Of a stretch of DNA of 64,000 nt, positions 36,935-47,394 are shown piece by piece. The translations under genes and the position numbers were made by a program. Source of the DNA: Caenimonas aquaedulcis (GTDB lineage: Bacteria; Pseudomonadota; Gammaproteobacteria; Burkholderiales; Burkholderiaceae_C); contig NZ_JADWYS010000001.1 in NCBI RefSeq assembly GCF_015831345.1, forward strand, positions 1,870,118 to 1,934,117. The letters run 5' to 3'. The notes beneath the pieces were generated by a model that saw nothing but the letters and a program-made list of their open reading frames with translations, ran no database searches and was not told where the DNA came from. Within the stretch, counting starts at the first letter, position 1. Each line of letters opens with the position of its first letter.

Positions 36935-38838
36935 TGTCACACACCAGCGACCTCATCGCCACCGACATCGCGGGCTACCTGAAGGCCCACGAGAACAAGA
37001 GCCTGCTGCGCTTCATCACCTGCGGCAGCGTCGACGACGGCAAGAGCACCCTCATCGGCCGCCTGCTGTACGACTCCAAGATGCTGTTCGAGGACACGCT
37101 TGCCTCGATCGAAGCCGACTCGCGCAAATGGGGCACCCAGGGCGACAACATCGACTTCGCACTGCTCGTGGACGGCTTGGCCGCCGAGCGCGAGCAGGGC
37201 ATCACGATCGACGTCGCCTACCGCTTCTTCTCGACCGAGCGCCGCAAGTTCATCGTGGCCGACACGCCGGGGCACGAGCAGTACACGCGCAACATGGTCA
37301 CAGGCGCATCCACTGCCGACGCCGCCGTGCTGATGGTGGATGCGCGCAAGGGCGTGCTCACGCAGACGCGGCGCCACAGCTACCTCGTGTCGCTGCTGGG
37401 CATCCGACATGTGGTCGTCGCGATCAACAAGATGGACCTCGTCGACTACAGCGAGAAGGTGTACCAGCGCATCGTCGACGAATACGGCGCCTTCGCCAAG
37501 CAGGTGGGCCTCGAGAACGTGACCTACATTCCGGTCTCCGCGTTCAAGGGCGACAACATCACGGCCACGAGCGAGAAGACCTCCTGGTATCACGGCCCCA
37601 CCTTGATGGGGTACCTCGAAACGGTGGAGATCGACGAGCAGCGCATGCAGCGCGGACCGTTCCGCATGCCGGTGCAGTGGGTCAACCGGCCGGACCTGGA
37701 CTTCCGCGGCTTCTCCGGGACCGTCGCGGGCGGCAAGGTACGACCCGGTGACCGCATCCGCGTGCAGCCTTCGGGCAAGGAAAGCACGGTGTCGCGCATC
37801 GTGACCTTCGACGGCGACCTGGAAGAAGCAGTCGCCGGCCAGTCCGTCACGCTCACCCTGGCCGATGAAGTGGACATCTCGCGCGGCGACCTGCTCTCGC
37901 AGGCGGATGCGCCCGCCGGCGTGGCCGACCAGTTCGAAACGACGCTGGTGTGGATGCACGACGAACCGCTCCTGCCCGGCCGCTTCTTCCTGTTGAAGAT
38001 GGGCACGCAGACCGTCACGGCCTCCGTGATGGACGTGAAGTACCAGGTCAACGTCAACACGATGGAACACGTCGCGGCCAAGACCCTGGGCCTGAACTCC
38101 ATCGGCGTGTGCACGCTCAACCTCGACCGGCCCGTCGGCTTCGACCCGTACACCGAAAACCGCGACACCGGCGGCTACATCCTGGTGGACCGGCTCACCA
38201 ACGCCACGATGGGGGCGGGCCTGATCCACTTCGCGCTGCGCCGCAGCCAGAACATCCACGTCCAGCACGTGGATGTGAACAAGGCCGCGCGCAACGAGCT
38301 CAATCGCCAGAAGTCATGCGTCGTCTGGTTCACCGGCCTGTCGGGCTCGGGCAAATCCACCGTTGCGAACCTGCTGGAGAAGAAGCTCCACGCGATGGGT
38401 CATCGCACCTACCTGCTCGATGGCGACAACGTGCGCCACGGCCTGAACAAGGACCTTGGCTTCACCGACACCGATCGCGTGGAGAACATCCGCCGCGTCG
38501 CCGAAGTCGCCAAGCTCATGGTGGACGCAGGCCTGATCGTCCTCACCGCGTTCATCTCGCCGTTCCAGGCGGAGCGGCGGATGGCGCGCTCGCTGGTGGA
38601 AGCGGACGAGTTCCTGGAGATCCACGTGGACGTGCCGCTCGCCGTGGCCGAGCAGCGCGATGTGAAGGGCCTGTACAAAAAGGCGAGGCGCGGCGAATTG
38701 AAGAACTTCACCGGCATCGACTCCCGCTACGAGGCCCCCGAAGCGGCGGAGCTGCGCCTGCAAACCGACAAGCTGTCGCCGGAAGAATCGGTCGACCAGA
38801 TTATCAAGCTGCTGCGGGAACGCGGCCGCCTGCCCTGA
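36934..38838 (+). CDS. cysNC: Bifunctional sulfate adenylyltransferase subunit 1 / adenylylsulfate kinase
   Basis: This 634-residue protein fuses two enzymes. Residues 1-430 are the CysN GTPase (P-loop [10 protein letters not shown], switch [16 protein letters not shown]). Residues 455-634 are APS kinase CysC (P-loop [17 protein letters not shown], then [16 protein letters not shown] and [15 protein letters not shown]). Together with CysD it converts sulfate to APS and on to PAPS, the donor for sulfotransferases. NodQ has the same architecture. The ATG overlaps the cysD stop. Four PAPS-type sulfotransferases lie in the neighbouring locus. Confidence 0.96.
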   Translation: MSHTSDLIATDIAGYLKAHENKSLLRFITCGSVDDGKSTLIGRLLYDSKMLFEDTLASIEADSRKWGTQGDNIDFALLVDGLAAEREQGITIDVAYRFFSTERRKFIVADTPGHEQYTRNMVTGASTADAAVLMVDARKGVLTQTRRHSYLVSLLGIRHVVVAINKMDLVDYSEKVYQRIVDEYGAFAKQVGLENVTYIPVSAFKGDNITATSEKTSWYHGPTLMGYLETVEIDEQRMQRGPFRMPVQWVNRPDLDFRGFSGTVAGGKVRPGDRIRVQPSGKESTVSRIVTFDGDLEEAVAGQSVTLTLADEVDISRGDLLSQADAPAGVADQFETTLVWMHDEPLLPGRFFLLKMGTQTVTASVMDVKYQVNVNTMEHVAAKTLGLNSIGVCTLNLDRPVGFDPYTENRDTGGYILVDRLTNATMGAGLIHFALRRSQNIHVQHVDVNKAARNELNRQKSCVVWFTGLSGSGKSTVANLLEKKLHAMGHRTYLLDGDNVRHGLNKDLGFTDTDRVENIRRVAEVAKLMVDAGLIVLTAFISPFQAERRMARSLVEADEFLEIHVDVPLAVAEQRDVKGLYKKARRGELKNFTGIDSRYEAPEAAELRLQTDKLSPEESVDQIIKLLRERGRLP

Positions 38839-38841
38839 GAC

Positions 38842-39762
38842 CTACAGGCCCGCGGCCACCGTGGGATAGCGCAACCGCAGGCGCAACTCGCGCTTGAGTC
38901 GGTCGTTGCGCAGGCGCCGCGACTCCCCCATGAAGCTCAGCAGCATGAGCGGCAGTTGGTCACCTGCCGTGCTTCGCGGCACTCTGGGCGGCCGCGGCAG
39001 GCCGTAACGGTCGGCCGCCAGGTCGAAGTAGTCGCCCATCTTCAGCTCGCTGTCGTCGCTGGCGTTGTAGATGCGCTGCGGCCGCCCGCGCCAGAGCGCG
39101 GCGACCATCGCTCGCGCCAGGTCGTCCGCATGGATGTGGTTAGTGTAGACGTCGTCCCGCGCATCCAGGACCGGTGTGCGCTTCTCCAGACGCTCGCGCG
39201 GCGTTCCGCCTGCACGGTCGGCTGCATAGATCCCAGGGATGCGCAGGATCGAAACGCGCGCATGCGCCGCCCGCCCGAAGTGGCGGACCGCTGCCTCCGC
39301 GTCCACTCGCCGCTGGGCGCGCGGCGTCGAAGGGCTGGTCGGCCTCGCCTCGTCCACCCAGGCGCCGCCACAGTCCCCGTAAACCCCCGAGGTGGAGCCG
39401 TAGACGACACGCGGGGGCGCGCCGCGGCGGCGCAGAGCGCGCAGCAACGCCTGGGTCCGCGGGTCGCGCCACCACTGTGCGTGGCCTTCGCTCGGCGGTG
39501 GCGCGAGGTGGATGACGCGATGCGCGATGCCCGCGAGCCGGGACAAGCTGCCGGGCTCGTCGAGGTTGCCCGCCAGCGGCGTGATGCCCCGGCGTCGCAG
39601 GGCGCCGAATTTCGCCGGCGTCGAACTCAGCGCGAGCGTGTGCACGCCCCGGCCGAGCAGGCCGGCCACGCGCGTGCCGACATCCCCGCAGCCGACGATG
39701 AGGACGCGTTCACGGCGAAAGCGCGCGGGCAATGCCCCGAGGGGGTTCTGGTTTGAGGGCAA
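38842..39762 (-). CDS. NAD(P)-dependent SDR/epimerase-like protein (YeeZ-type)
   Basis: The protein has a Rossmann loop at RVLIVGCGDVGTRVAGLLG, then VIHLAPPPSEGHAQWW, YGSTSGVYGDCGG and NHIHADDLARAMVAAL. It follows extended-SDR epimerases but belongs to the atypical YeeZ-like group. The reaction is unknown. The start is uncertain: TTG 39762 gives 306 residues. A longer frame with ATG 39810 would overlap the divergent reductase start, and no clear Shine-Dalgarno exists. Its end lies 3 bases past the convergent cysNC stop. Confidence 0.75.
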   Translation of the reverse strand: MPSNQNPLGALPARFRRERVLIVGCGDVGTRVAGLLGRGVHTLALSSTPAKFGALRRRGITPLAGNLDEPGSLSRLAGIAHRVIHLAPPPSEGHAQWWRDPRTQALLRALRRRGAPPRVVYGSTSGVYGDCGGAWVDEARPTSPSTPRAQRRVDAEAAVRHFGRAAHARVSILRIPGIYAADRAGGTPRERLEKRTPVLDARDDVYTNHIHADDLARAMVAALWRGRPQRIYNASDDSELKMGDYFDLAADRYGLPRPPRVPRSTAGDQLPLMLLSFMGESRRLRNDRLKRELRLRLRYPTVAAGL

Positions 39763-39808
39763 AATCAGGAGCGGAACGAAGTCGAAAGAGCCCGAGGATA
39801 CTGAAAAC

Positions 39809-40873
39809 ATGACGAGCACCCCGGCCCCCGAAGGCTCCCACCTGGTCACCGTGCAGCCGAGCGGCCGCGCGTTCAGCGCCAATGCCGGTGAACCCATTCT
39901 CGCCGCAGCCATCCGCCAGGGCGTGGGCATGCCCTACGGCTGCAAGGACGGCGCCTGCGGATCGTGCAAGTGCAAGAAGCTCGAAGGCATCGTCGTCCAT
40001 GGCGTGCACCAGAGCAAGGCCCTGAGCGCGGAGGAAGAAGCAGCAGGCTATGTCCTCACCTGCTGCGGCGTACCCCAGACCGACGTCGTGCTCGAGTCGC
40101 GGCAGGTGACCGACGAAAGCGCATTCCCCATCCGCAAGATGCCTTCGCGCGTCACCTCGCTCGAGAAAAAGTCGCACGATGTGATGATCGTGAAGCTGCA
40201 ACTGCCCGCCAACGACACGATGCGCTACCACGCGGGCCAGTACATCGAGTTCATCCTGCGCGACGGCGCGCGGCGCAGCTACTCGATGGGCAACGCGCCG
40301 CACAACGGGCCGGGCGTGGAATTGCACATCCGCCACATGCCCGGAGGCAAGTTCACCGACCACGTCTTCACGGCCATGAAGGAAAAGGAAATCCTGCGCG
40401 TGGAAGGGCCCTACGGCAGCTTCTACCTGCGCGAGGACTCCGACAAACCGATGGTGCTGCTCGCTTCGGGCACCGGCTTCGCGCCGATCAAGGCGGTGAT
40501 CGAGCACATGCAATTCAAGGGCATCACCCGACCCGCCACGCTGTACTGGGGCGGACGCAGGCCGGCGGACCTCTACCTGGACGACTGGGTGCAGGCGAAG
40601 CTCGCGGAGATGCCCAACCTGCGCTATGTCCCCGTGATCTCCAACGCGCTGCCCGAGGACAACTGGACCGGGCGCACGGGTTTCGTCCACAAGGCCGTGC
40701 TGGAGGACTTGCCCGACCTCTCCGGCCACCAGGTGTACGCCTGCGGCGCACCCATCGTCGTGGACTCCGCGCGTGCCGAATACACCGCCCTCGCGAAGCT
40801 GCCGCCCGACGAATTCCACGCCGATTCCTTCACCACCGAAGCCGACAAGCACAAGGACCCCGTCGCCCCATGA
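39809..40873 (+). CDS. CDP-6-deoxy-delta-3,4-glucoseen reductase-type iron-sulfur flavoprotein
   Basis: The 354-residue protein has three parts. An N-terminal plant-type [2Fe-2S] ferredoxin carries GCKDGACGSCKCKK and the later LTCC. An FAD domain contains RRSYSMGNAPHN. A C-terminal NAD(P) domain contains LASGTGFAPIKAVIEHM. It shuttles electrons from NAD(P)H through FAD to the iron-sulfur centre. AscD/RfbI-type enzymes use this for 3-deoxysugar formation, but many Burkholderiales carry a stand-alone copy of uncertain role. ATG 39809 begins just before the ferredoxin. Its stop overlaps the Bug gene start. Confidence 0.86.
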   Translation: MTSTPAPEGSHLVTVQPSGRAFSANAGEPILAAAIRQGVGMPYGCKDGACGSCKCKKLEGIVVHGVHQSKALSAEEEAAGYVLTCCGVPQTDVVLESRQVTDESAFPIRKMPSRVTSLEKKSHDVMIVKLQLPANDTMRYHAGQYIEFILRDGARRSYSMGNAPHNGPGVELHIRHMPGGKFTDHVFTAMKEKEILRVEGPYGSFYLREDSDKPMVLLASGTGFAPIKAVIEHMQFKGITRPATLYWGGRRPADLYLDDWVQAKLAEMPNLRYVPVISNALPEDNWTGRTGFVHKAVLEDLPDLSGHQVYACGAPIVVDSARAEYTALAKLPPDEFHADSFTTEADKHKDPVAP

Positions 40874-41841
40874 AACGCCGCACCCTCATCGCTTCCGCCG
40901 CCGCGTCGGCCGCCGCGTTCGCCTCCCCCTTCGCGCGGGCGCAGGCGCGTCCGCTGCGCATCATCGTGCCTTACGCCGCCGGCGGCCCCATCGACGTGAC
41001 CGCGCGCTTGCTGGGGGAACGCGTGAAGGATTCGCTCGGCACCGTGATCATCGAGAACCGGCCGGGGGGCGGCGGCAACATCGGCGCCGACGTCATCGCC
41101 AAGGCGCCGCCGGACGGGCTCACGATCGGCATCTCCGCCGTCGCCACGCATGCGATCAACCCGTGGCTCTTCTCGAAGATGCCCTATGACGCGGTGAAGG
41201 ATTTCACCGCCATCACGCAGATGGTTCGCGTGCCCAACGTGCTGGTGATGAATGCGGACACTGCAGCAAGATTGAACATCCGCACGCTCGCCGACCTGAT
41301 CGCCTACGGCAAGTCGAATCCCGGCCGGCTGAACTACGGCAGCGGCGGCAACGGCAGCGCGGGGCACCTCGCGGGCGAAATGTTCAAGCAGGGTGCAGGC
41401 ATCTTCGCCGTGCACATCCCCTACAACGGCGGCAACCCCGCGCAACTGGCCTTGCTCTCCGGGCAGGTCGACTTCAACTTCGACAACCTGGCGACCGCGG
41501 CGCCCAACATCCGCGCCGGCAAGCTCAAGGCCATCGCGGTGACCACGCTGAGTCGCTCGCCCGCACTCCCCGACATTCCGCCGGTGGCCGATACGCTCAA
41601 GGGTTTCGCCATCGACACCTGGTGGGGCCTCGTCGGCCCGGCCGGCTTGCAGCGCGACGTGGTGCACAAGCTCAACCAGGCCTTCGTGACGGCGCTGCAG
41701 TCCCCGGAAGCGAAGACCCGCTTCGCGGCGCTGATGGCCGAGCCGGTCGCCACCACCCCCGAGGAATTCGCCGCCTTCATGAAATCCGAGCTCGTCAAAT
41801 ACGAAAAGGTAGTGAAGCTTTCGGGTGCCAAGGTCGACTAG
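40870..41841 (+). CDS. Bug-family tripartite tricarboxylate transporter substrate-binding protein
   Basis: This 323-residue exported protein has a signal peptide starting MKRRTLIASAAASAAAFA and ending at ARAQA. The mature part follows the Bug/TctC fold: LRIIVPYAAGGPIDVTARLL, IIENRPGGGGNIGADVIAKA, and LPDIPPVADTLKGF. Such periplasmic proteins bind carboxylates, amides or similar ligands; they are very numerous in Burkholderiales and often lack adjacent TctAB genes, as here. The ATG overlaps the reductase stop (ATGA), so the pair is co-transcribed. Confidence 0.93.
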   Translation: MKRRTLIASAAASAAAFASPFARAQARPLRIIVPYAAGGPIDVTARLLGERVKDSLGTVIIENRPGGGGNIGADVIAKAPPDGLTIGISAVATHAINPWLFSKMPYDAVKDFTAITQMVRVPNVLVMNADTAARLNIRTLADLIAYGKSNPGRLNYGSGGNGSAGHLAGEMFKQGAGIFAVHIPYNGGNPAQLALLSGQVDFNFDNLATAAPNIRAGKLKAIAVTTLSRSPALPDIPPVADTLKGFAIDTWWGLVGPAGLQRDVVHKLNQAFVTALQSPEAKTRFAALMAEPVATTPEEFAAFMKSELVKYEKVVKLSGAKVD

Positions 41842-41950
41842 GCATTTGCTGGGCGTCCTACGCCGCGTGTGCGAATTGTCCGACAGGGGATTTCGTTACC
41901 TCTGGCTACAGTGACTCTGCCGGAGCTTTCTCCGGCGCGAGGAGCCGGCC

Positions 41951-42274
41951 ATGAAAGCGACACGCGATCTTCTGTGCCTTGCTGGACTGCTGTTTGCCTT
42001 GGGCGCGCCGCACCCTGTGCACGCGGAAGGTTTGTACGTGAAGCAGGAGCGCCTGGCGGGCAGCTTCTGGGGCGTGCAACTGGGCGTCGTCGACAAACCC
42101 CGCCTCTTTCTCAGTGAACCGCGTATCCAGGGCTATACCGTCGGCGTGAGCTATGCATTCACGCCGAGCCTTTCGGCCACCCTCGACGTGGAAAGCAGCA
42201 GCGACCTGCGGTTCACGGGCGTCCCGCGCGAGCCCCAGCGCACCACCAGCCTGGGCCTGCGCTATCGCTACTGA
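41951..42274 (+). CDS. Small exported protein, beta-barrel-like
   Basis: The 107-residue protein starts MKATRDLLCLAGLLFALGA with cleavage likely after VHAEG. The mature 80 residues alternate polar and hydrophobic positions (GVQLGVVDKPRLFL, YTVGVSYAFTPSLSATLDVE) and end LGLRYRY, with a terminal aromatic like outer-membrane strands. GAGGAG precedes ATG 41951. It is too short for a full barrel alone. An element TTGTCCGACA lies 65 bases upstream, matching one before the DUF3597 gene. Function unknown. Confidence 0.7.
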   Translation: MKATRDLLCLAGLLFALGAPHPVHAEGLYVKQERLAGSFWGVQLGVVDKPRLFLSEPRIQGYTVGVSYAFTPSLSATLDVESSSDLRFTGVPREPQRTTSLGLRYRY

Positions 42275-42295
42275 GCGACTCCCTCGCCTTGCGCC

Positions 42296-43012
42296 TCACT
42301 CCCCGAGGTACGCGGCCCGCACTTTCGGGTCGCTGAGCATCTGCCTGGCATCCCCCGACATCGTGATCACACCCGATTCCATCACGTAGCCCCGGTCGGC
42401 GATCTGCAACGCGCGGCTCGCGTTCTGCTCCACGAGCAGCACCGTCACGCCCTGCGCGTACACCTCGCGCACCACCTCGAAGATCTTGTCCACCATGATG
42501 GGCGAGAGCCCCATCGAAGGCTCGTCCAGCAACAGCACCTTGGGGCGGCTCATGAGCGCGCGGCCCATCGCGAGCATCTGCTGTTCGCCGCCCGACATGG
42601 TGCCGGCGAGCTGGTCCTTGCGTTCTTTCAGGCGGGGAAAGATCGTGAAGACCTTGTCCATGTCCGCCGCGATCCCGGGCTTGTCGTTGCGGATATGCGC
42701 GCCCATGAGGAGGTTCTCCGTGATGGACATCCGGGTGAAGACACCGCGGCCCTCCGGCACCATCGCGAGGCCCTCCTTGACCAGGTCCCACGCGCCGCGG
42801 CCACGAATGCTTTGGCCCAGGTACTCGATGTCGCCTTCCCTGATCGCCAGCAGGCCGGTGATGGCCTTCATCGTCGTGGTCTTGCCGGCGCCGTTGGAGC
42901 CGATCAGCGTGACCAACTCGCCTTCGCGCACCTCGAAATCGACGCCCTTGACGGCCTGGATGCCGCCGTACGCGACCTTCAGGCCGCTCACTTTCAGCAG
43001 GGTCTGGCTCAT
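42296..43012 (-). CDS. livF: Branched-chain amino acid ABC transporter, ATP-binding protein LivF
   Basis: This 238-residue ATPase has Walker A GSNGAGKTTTMKA, the signature MSGGEQQMLAMGRALMS, Walker B VLLLDEPSMGL and the switch LLVEQN. LivF pairs with LivG on the LivHM permease to import leucine, isoleucine, valine or related substrates. ATG 43012 overlaps the livG stop. It is last in the livHMGF operon. No LivJ/K-type binding protein gene is next to it. Confidence 0.94.
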   Translation of the reverse strand: MSQTLLKVSGLKVAYGGIQAVKGVDFEVREGELVTLIGSNGAGKTTTMKAITGLLAIREGDIEYLGQSIRGRGAWDLVKEGLAMVPEGRGVFTRMSITENLLMGAHIRNDKPGIAADMDKVFTIFPRLKERKDQLAGTMSGGEQQMLAMGRALMSRPKVLLLDEPSMGLSPIMVDKIFEVVREVYAQGVTVLLVEQNASRALQIADRGYVMESGVITMSGDARQMLSDPKVRAAYLGE

Positions 43013-43829
43013 TGCGCTTCTCCGGTCGCCGCCACCGCTGCCGGCTGCGTGTGGTTGTGGCCGAGGTAAGCCTCGATCACCTTTTCGTTTCGCTGCACGT
43101 CCACCGGCGTGCCTTCGGCGATCTGCTTGCCGTAGTCGAGCACGGTGACGCGGTCGCACAAGCCCATCACGAGTTTCACGTCGTGTTCGATCAGGAGAAT
43201 CGTGCGGCCGTCGTTGCGGATCGTGTCGATCAACTGGCGCAGCTGCACTTTCTCGGTGGCGTTCATGCCGGCCGCCGGCTCATCGAGGGCGATGAGCTGC
43301 GGGTCGGTCGCCAGGGCGCGCGCAATCTCGAGGCGGCGCTGGTCGCCGTACGACAGCGTGCGGGCCTTGAAGTCCGCGTACTTGCCGATGCCCACGTACT
43401 CCAGCAGCTCCTGCGCCCGCTTGGCGATCGCGAGCTCTTCCGCCTTGAACCCCGGCGTGCGGAAGATGGCGCCCAGCAGCCCGGAATGCGTGCGGATGTG
43501 GCGCCCGACCATCACGTTCTCGAGCGCCGTCATCTCCGCGAAGAGCCGGATGTTCTGGAAGGTGCGAGCGATGCCCGCCTTGGCGACCTCGTGGACGGCA
43601 CTGGGCACGTACGGTTTACCCGCGAGCTCGAACGTGCCGCTGTCGGGCGTGTACAGGCCCGTGATGACATTGAAGAACGTCGTCTTTCCGGCGCCGTTCG
43701 GGCCGATCAAGCCATACACCTGCCCGCGCTCGATGGTGATGCCGACGTCCGAGAGCGCCTGCAGGCCGCCGAAGCGCTTGGAGATGCCGGCGACGCGAAG
43801 AACAGTTTCTGCCATGGGGGTCGTCTCCG

Positions 43830-43833
<4 letters not shown>
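43009..43833 (-). CDS. livG: Branched-chain amino acid ABC transporter, ATP-binding protein LivG
   Basis: This 274-residue ATPase has Walker A GPNGAGKTTFFNV, the LivG-specific GIARTFQNIRLFAEMTALEN, the signature LSYGDQRRLEIARALA and Walker B LIALDEPAAGMN. It is the partner of LivF. ATG 43833 overlaps the livM stop in an ATGA junction. An internal ATG 43815 has GGAG at good spacing and would give a 268-residue form, so the start is not settled. The open frame continues upstream but reads out of frame through livM and livH. Confidence 0.93.
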
Positions 43834-44930
<1,097 letters not shown>

Positions 44931-44942
44931 GAAGGTGTTCCT

Positions 44943-45872
44943 TTAGGCCCGGTCCGCCACGCGCTCGCCGAGCAGGCCCGAGGGCCGCAGCGTGAGCATG
45001 ATGATCAGCACGATGAACGCGAAGATGTCCGAGTAATGGCTGCCGAGGACGCCTCCGGTGAGCGTGCCGATGTAGCCCGAGCCGATCGACTCGATCAGGC
45101 CGAGGAGAATCCCGCCCACCACCGCGCCGGCGAGGTTGCCGATGCCGCCGAACACGGCCGCGGTGAAGGCTTTCAATCCGGGCAGGAAACCCATGGTGTG
45201 CTGCACCGTCCCGTAATTGGATGCGTACATCACGCCCGCGATGGTGGCCAGGATCGCGCCGATGACGAAGGTCGCCGAGATCACCATGTCCGGCTTGACC
45301 CCCATGAGGGCGGCCACGCGGGGGTTCTCCGCCGTCGCGCGCATGGCGCGTCCCAGCTTGGTGTAGTTCACGAGGTACATCAGCACCGCGAGCGACACCG
45401 CGGTGAGCCCCAGGATCATGATCTGCGTCGTCGTGATCACCGCGCCGCCGACCTGGAACGGCTTGGACGGCAGCAGCATCGGGTAAGGTTTGTAGTTCGG
45501 CTTGAAGATGATCATCGCCAGCGTTTGCAGAAGGATCGACATGCCGATCGCGGTGATGAGGGGTGCGAGCTTGGGGCTGTTGCGAAGCGGCCGGTAGGCG
45601 ACCTTCTCGATCACGAAGTTGAGAACAGCGGCGACGACGCAGGAAATCAGGAGGGCGATCAGGAGGATCAGCCAGCCGGGCGTCCCGGGCATGGACTCCT
45701 GCATCCTGACGATGATCGCCCAGCTGGTGAGCGCGCCCACCATGAGCACGTCGCCGTGCGCGAAGTTGATCAGGTTGATGATGCCGTACACCATGGTGTA
45801 GCCCAGGGCCACCAGGGCATACATGCTGCCCAGGATCAAACCGTTGATGATCTGCTGCAGCAGTGTTTCCAT
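44943..45872 (-). CDS. livH: Branched-chain amino acid ABC transporter permease LivH
   Basis: This 309-residue polytopic membrane protein starts METLLQQIINGLILGSMYAL, and its TMVYGIINLINFAHGD is the LivH signature. A cytoplasmic loop holds GRAMRATAENPRVAALMGVK. ATG 45872 has GGAG 8 bases upstream and fits family length; the longer open frame adds 15 residues without support. It is the first gene of livHMGF. A terminator-like hairpin lies about 50 bases upstream. Confidence 0.94.
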   Translation of the reverse strand: METLLQQIINGLILGSMYALVALGYTMVYGIINLINFAHGDVLMVGALTSWAIIVRMQESMPGTPGWLILLIALLISCVVAAVLNFVIEKVAYRPLRNSPKLAPLITAIGMSILLQTLAMIIFKPNYKPYPMLLPSKPFQVGGAVITTTQIMILGLTAVSLAVLMYLVNYTKLGRAMRATAENPRVAALMGVKPDMVISATFVIGAILATIAGVMYASNYGTVQHTMGFLPGLKAFTAAVFGGIGNLAGAVVGGILLGLIESIGSGYIGTLTGGVLGSHYSDIFAFIVLIIMLTLRPSGLLGERVADRA

Positions 45873-45922
45873 AGCGCTTTCTCCGTTCTCGGCACAACCC
45901 CTCGTGCCCTCCACCATCTAGC

Positions 45923-45956
45923 AAAAAACCCGCCAAGGTCTCGCATTGGGCGGGTT
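45923..45956 (-). terminator. Rho-independent terminator between rarA and livH
   Basis: Read on the minus strand, the arm AACCCGCC (45956-45949) is followed by a 14-base loop, the arm GGCGGGTT (45934-45927) and a run of T. It lies about 100 bases after the rarA stop and about 50 bases before the livH start. It probably ends the lolA-rarA transcript; it could also act as a leader attenuator for the liv operon. Confidence 0.75.
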
Positions 45957-46056
45957 CATGCGGGCGATTGTAGCCAGCGCCCCCTCGGGCGAAAACGTTT
46001 GGACGAGGGGGGTTTACCCTCGTTGTACACCGGGCGTCACGCGGATTCCTGCGCGA

Positions 46057-47376
46057 TTATTTTTTCTGATCGTTCAGGTTGCGCAGCTCGCGCAGTTTCT
46101 CGGCGATGCGAATCTCCAGCCCCCGCTCCACCGGCCGGTAGAAACCCGGGTTGTCCATTCCGTCGGGGAGATAAGTCTCCCCGGCGGCGAACCCGCCCTC
46201 CTCGTCGTGGGCATAGCGGTAGTTCTTGCCGTAATCGAGCTCTTTCATCAGCTTCGTCGGCGCATTGCGCAAGTGCAGTGGCACGGGCCGCGTGCCGTCC
46301 TGCTTGATGAAGGCCTTGGCCTCGTTGAAGGCGGTATAGGCGGCATTCGACTTCGGCGCCATCGCCAGGTAGATCACGCACTCGGCCAGCGCCAGTTCGC
46401 CCTCCGGCGACCCCAGCCGCTCGTAGGTTTCCGACGCGTCGAGCGCCATGCGCAGCGCGCGGGGGTCGGCCAGGCCGATGTCCTCGACAGCCATGCGGAT
46501 CATGCGGCGCGCCATGTAGCGCGGGTCCGCCCCGCCATCGAGCATGCGCATCAACCAGTAAAGGGAGGCGTCGGGGTCCGAGCCGCGCACTGATTTGTGC
46601 AGGGCGCTGATCGTGTCGTAGAACTGCTCGCCGCCCTTGTCGTAGCGGCGCATGCGCTCGCCCAGCACCTTCAGCAGCCACTCGTCGCCGATGCCGGCGA
46701 GCTTCTCCTGCATCGCCGCGACGGCGAGCGTTTCCAGGGTGTTGAGCAGCCGGCGCGCGTCGCCGTCGGCATAGGCGACCAGGCGCGCGAGCGCCTTGGC
46801 TTCAACCGGCGGCACCGCGCCGATGTCCTGCGCCTTGGCCACGATCAGCTCGAGGTCAGCCGGTGTCAGCGGCTGCAGCACGTACACCGCGGCCCGTGAG
46901 AGCAGCGCGGAATTCACTTCGAACGACGGGTTCTCCGTGGTGGCGCCGATGAAGGTGAAGAGGCCGGACTCCACGTGGGGCAGGAAGGCATCCTGCTGGC
47001 TCTTGTTGAAGCGGTGGACCTCGTCGACGAACACGATGGTGCGCCTGCCTCCGGCACCCGAAGCGTTCTCCAGCGCCGTGCCCTGCGCCATCTGCGCCTT
47101 CTCGACGGCGTCGCGGATGTCCTTGACGCCGCCGAGCACCGCGCTGATGGTGATGAACTGCGCGTCGAAGGCGTCGGCCATCAGGCGGGCGATCGTCGTC
47201 TTCCCCGTTCCGGGCGGCCCCCAGAGGATGCAGCTGTGCGGCTGGCCCGATTCGAACGCGATGCGCAGCGGCATGCCCTCGCCCAGCAGGTGCTGCTGGC
47301 CGATGACCTCGCCCAGCGTCCGGGGACGCAGGCGTTCGGCCAGCGGTGCATGCGCGGCGGCGGGTGTCTTGCTCAC
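46057..47376 (-). CDS. rarA: Replication-associated recombination protein A (AAA+ ATPase)
   Basis: This 439-residue clamp-loader-like ATPase has Walker A WGPPGTGKTTIARL, Walker B VFVDEVHRFNKSQQDAFLP and sensor GATTENPSFEVNSALLSR. The C-terminal tetramerisation domain holds DGGADPRYMARRMIRMAVED. RarA/MgsA acts at stalled replication forks. The start is GTG 47376, which begins MSKTPAAAHAPLAERLRP. It lies 18 bases after lolA; ftsK-lolA-rarA is a conserved order in proteobacteria. Confidence 0.96.
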   Translation of the reverse strand: MSKTPAAAHAPLAERLRPRTLGEVIGQQHLLGEGMPLRIAFESGQPHSCILWGPPGTGKTTIARLMADAFDAQFITISAVLGGVKDIRDAVEKAQMAQGTALENASGAGGRRTIVFVDEVHRFNKSQQDAFLPHVESGLFTFIGATTENPSFEVNSALLSRAAVYVLQPLTPADLELIVAKAQDIGAVPPVEAKALARLVAYADGDARRLLNTLETLAVAAMQEKLAGIGDEWLLKVLGERMRRYDKGGEQFYDTISALHKSVRGSDPDASLYWLMRMLDGGADPRYMARRMIRMAVEDIGLADPRALRMALDASETYERLGSPEGELALAECVIYLAMAPKSNAAYTAFNEAKAFIKQDGTRPVPLHLRNAPTKLMKELDYGKNYRYAHDEEGGFAAGETYLPDGMDNPGFYRPVERGLEIRIAEKLRELRNLNDQKK

Positions 47377-47394
47377 CGTCCGAGTATAGGAAGG

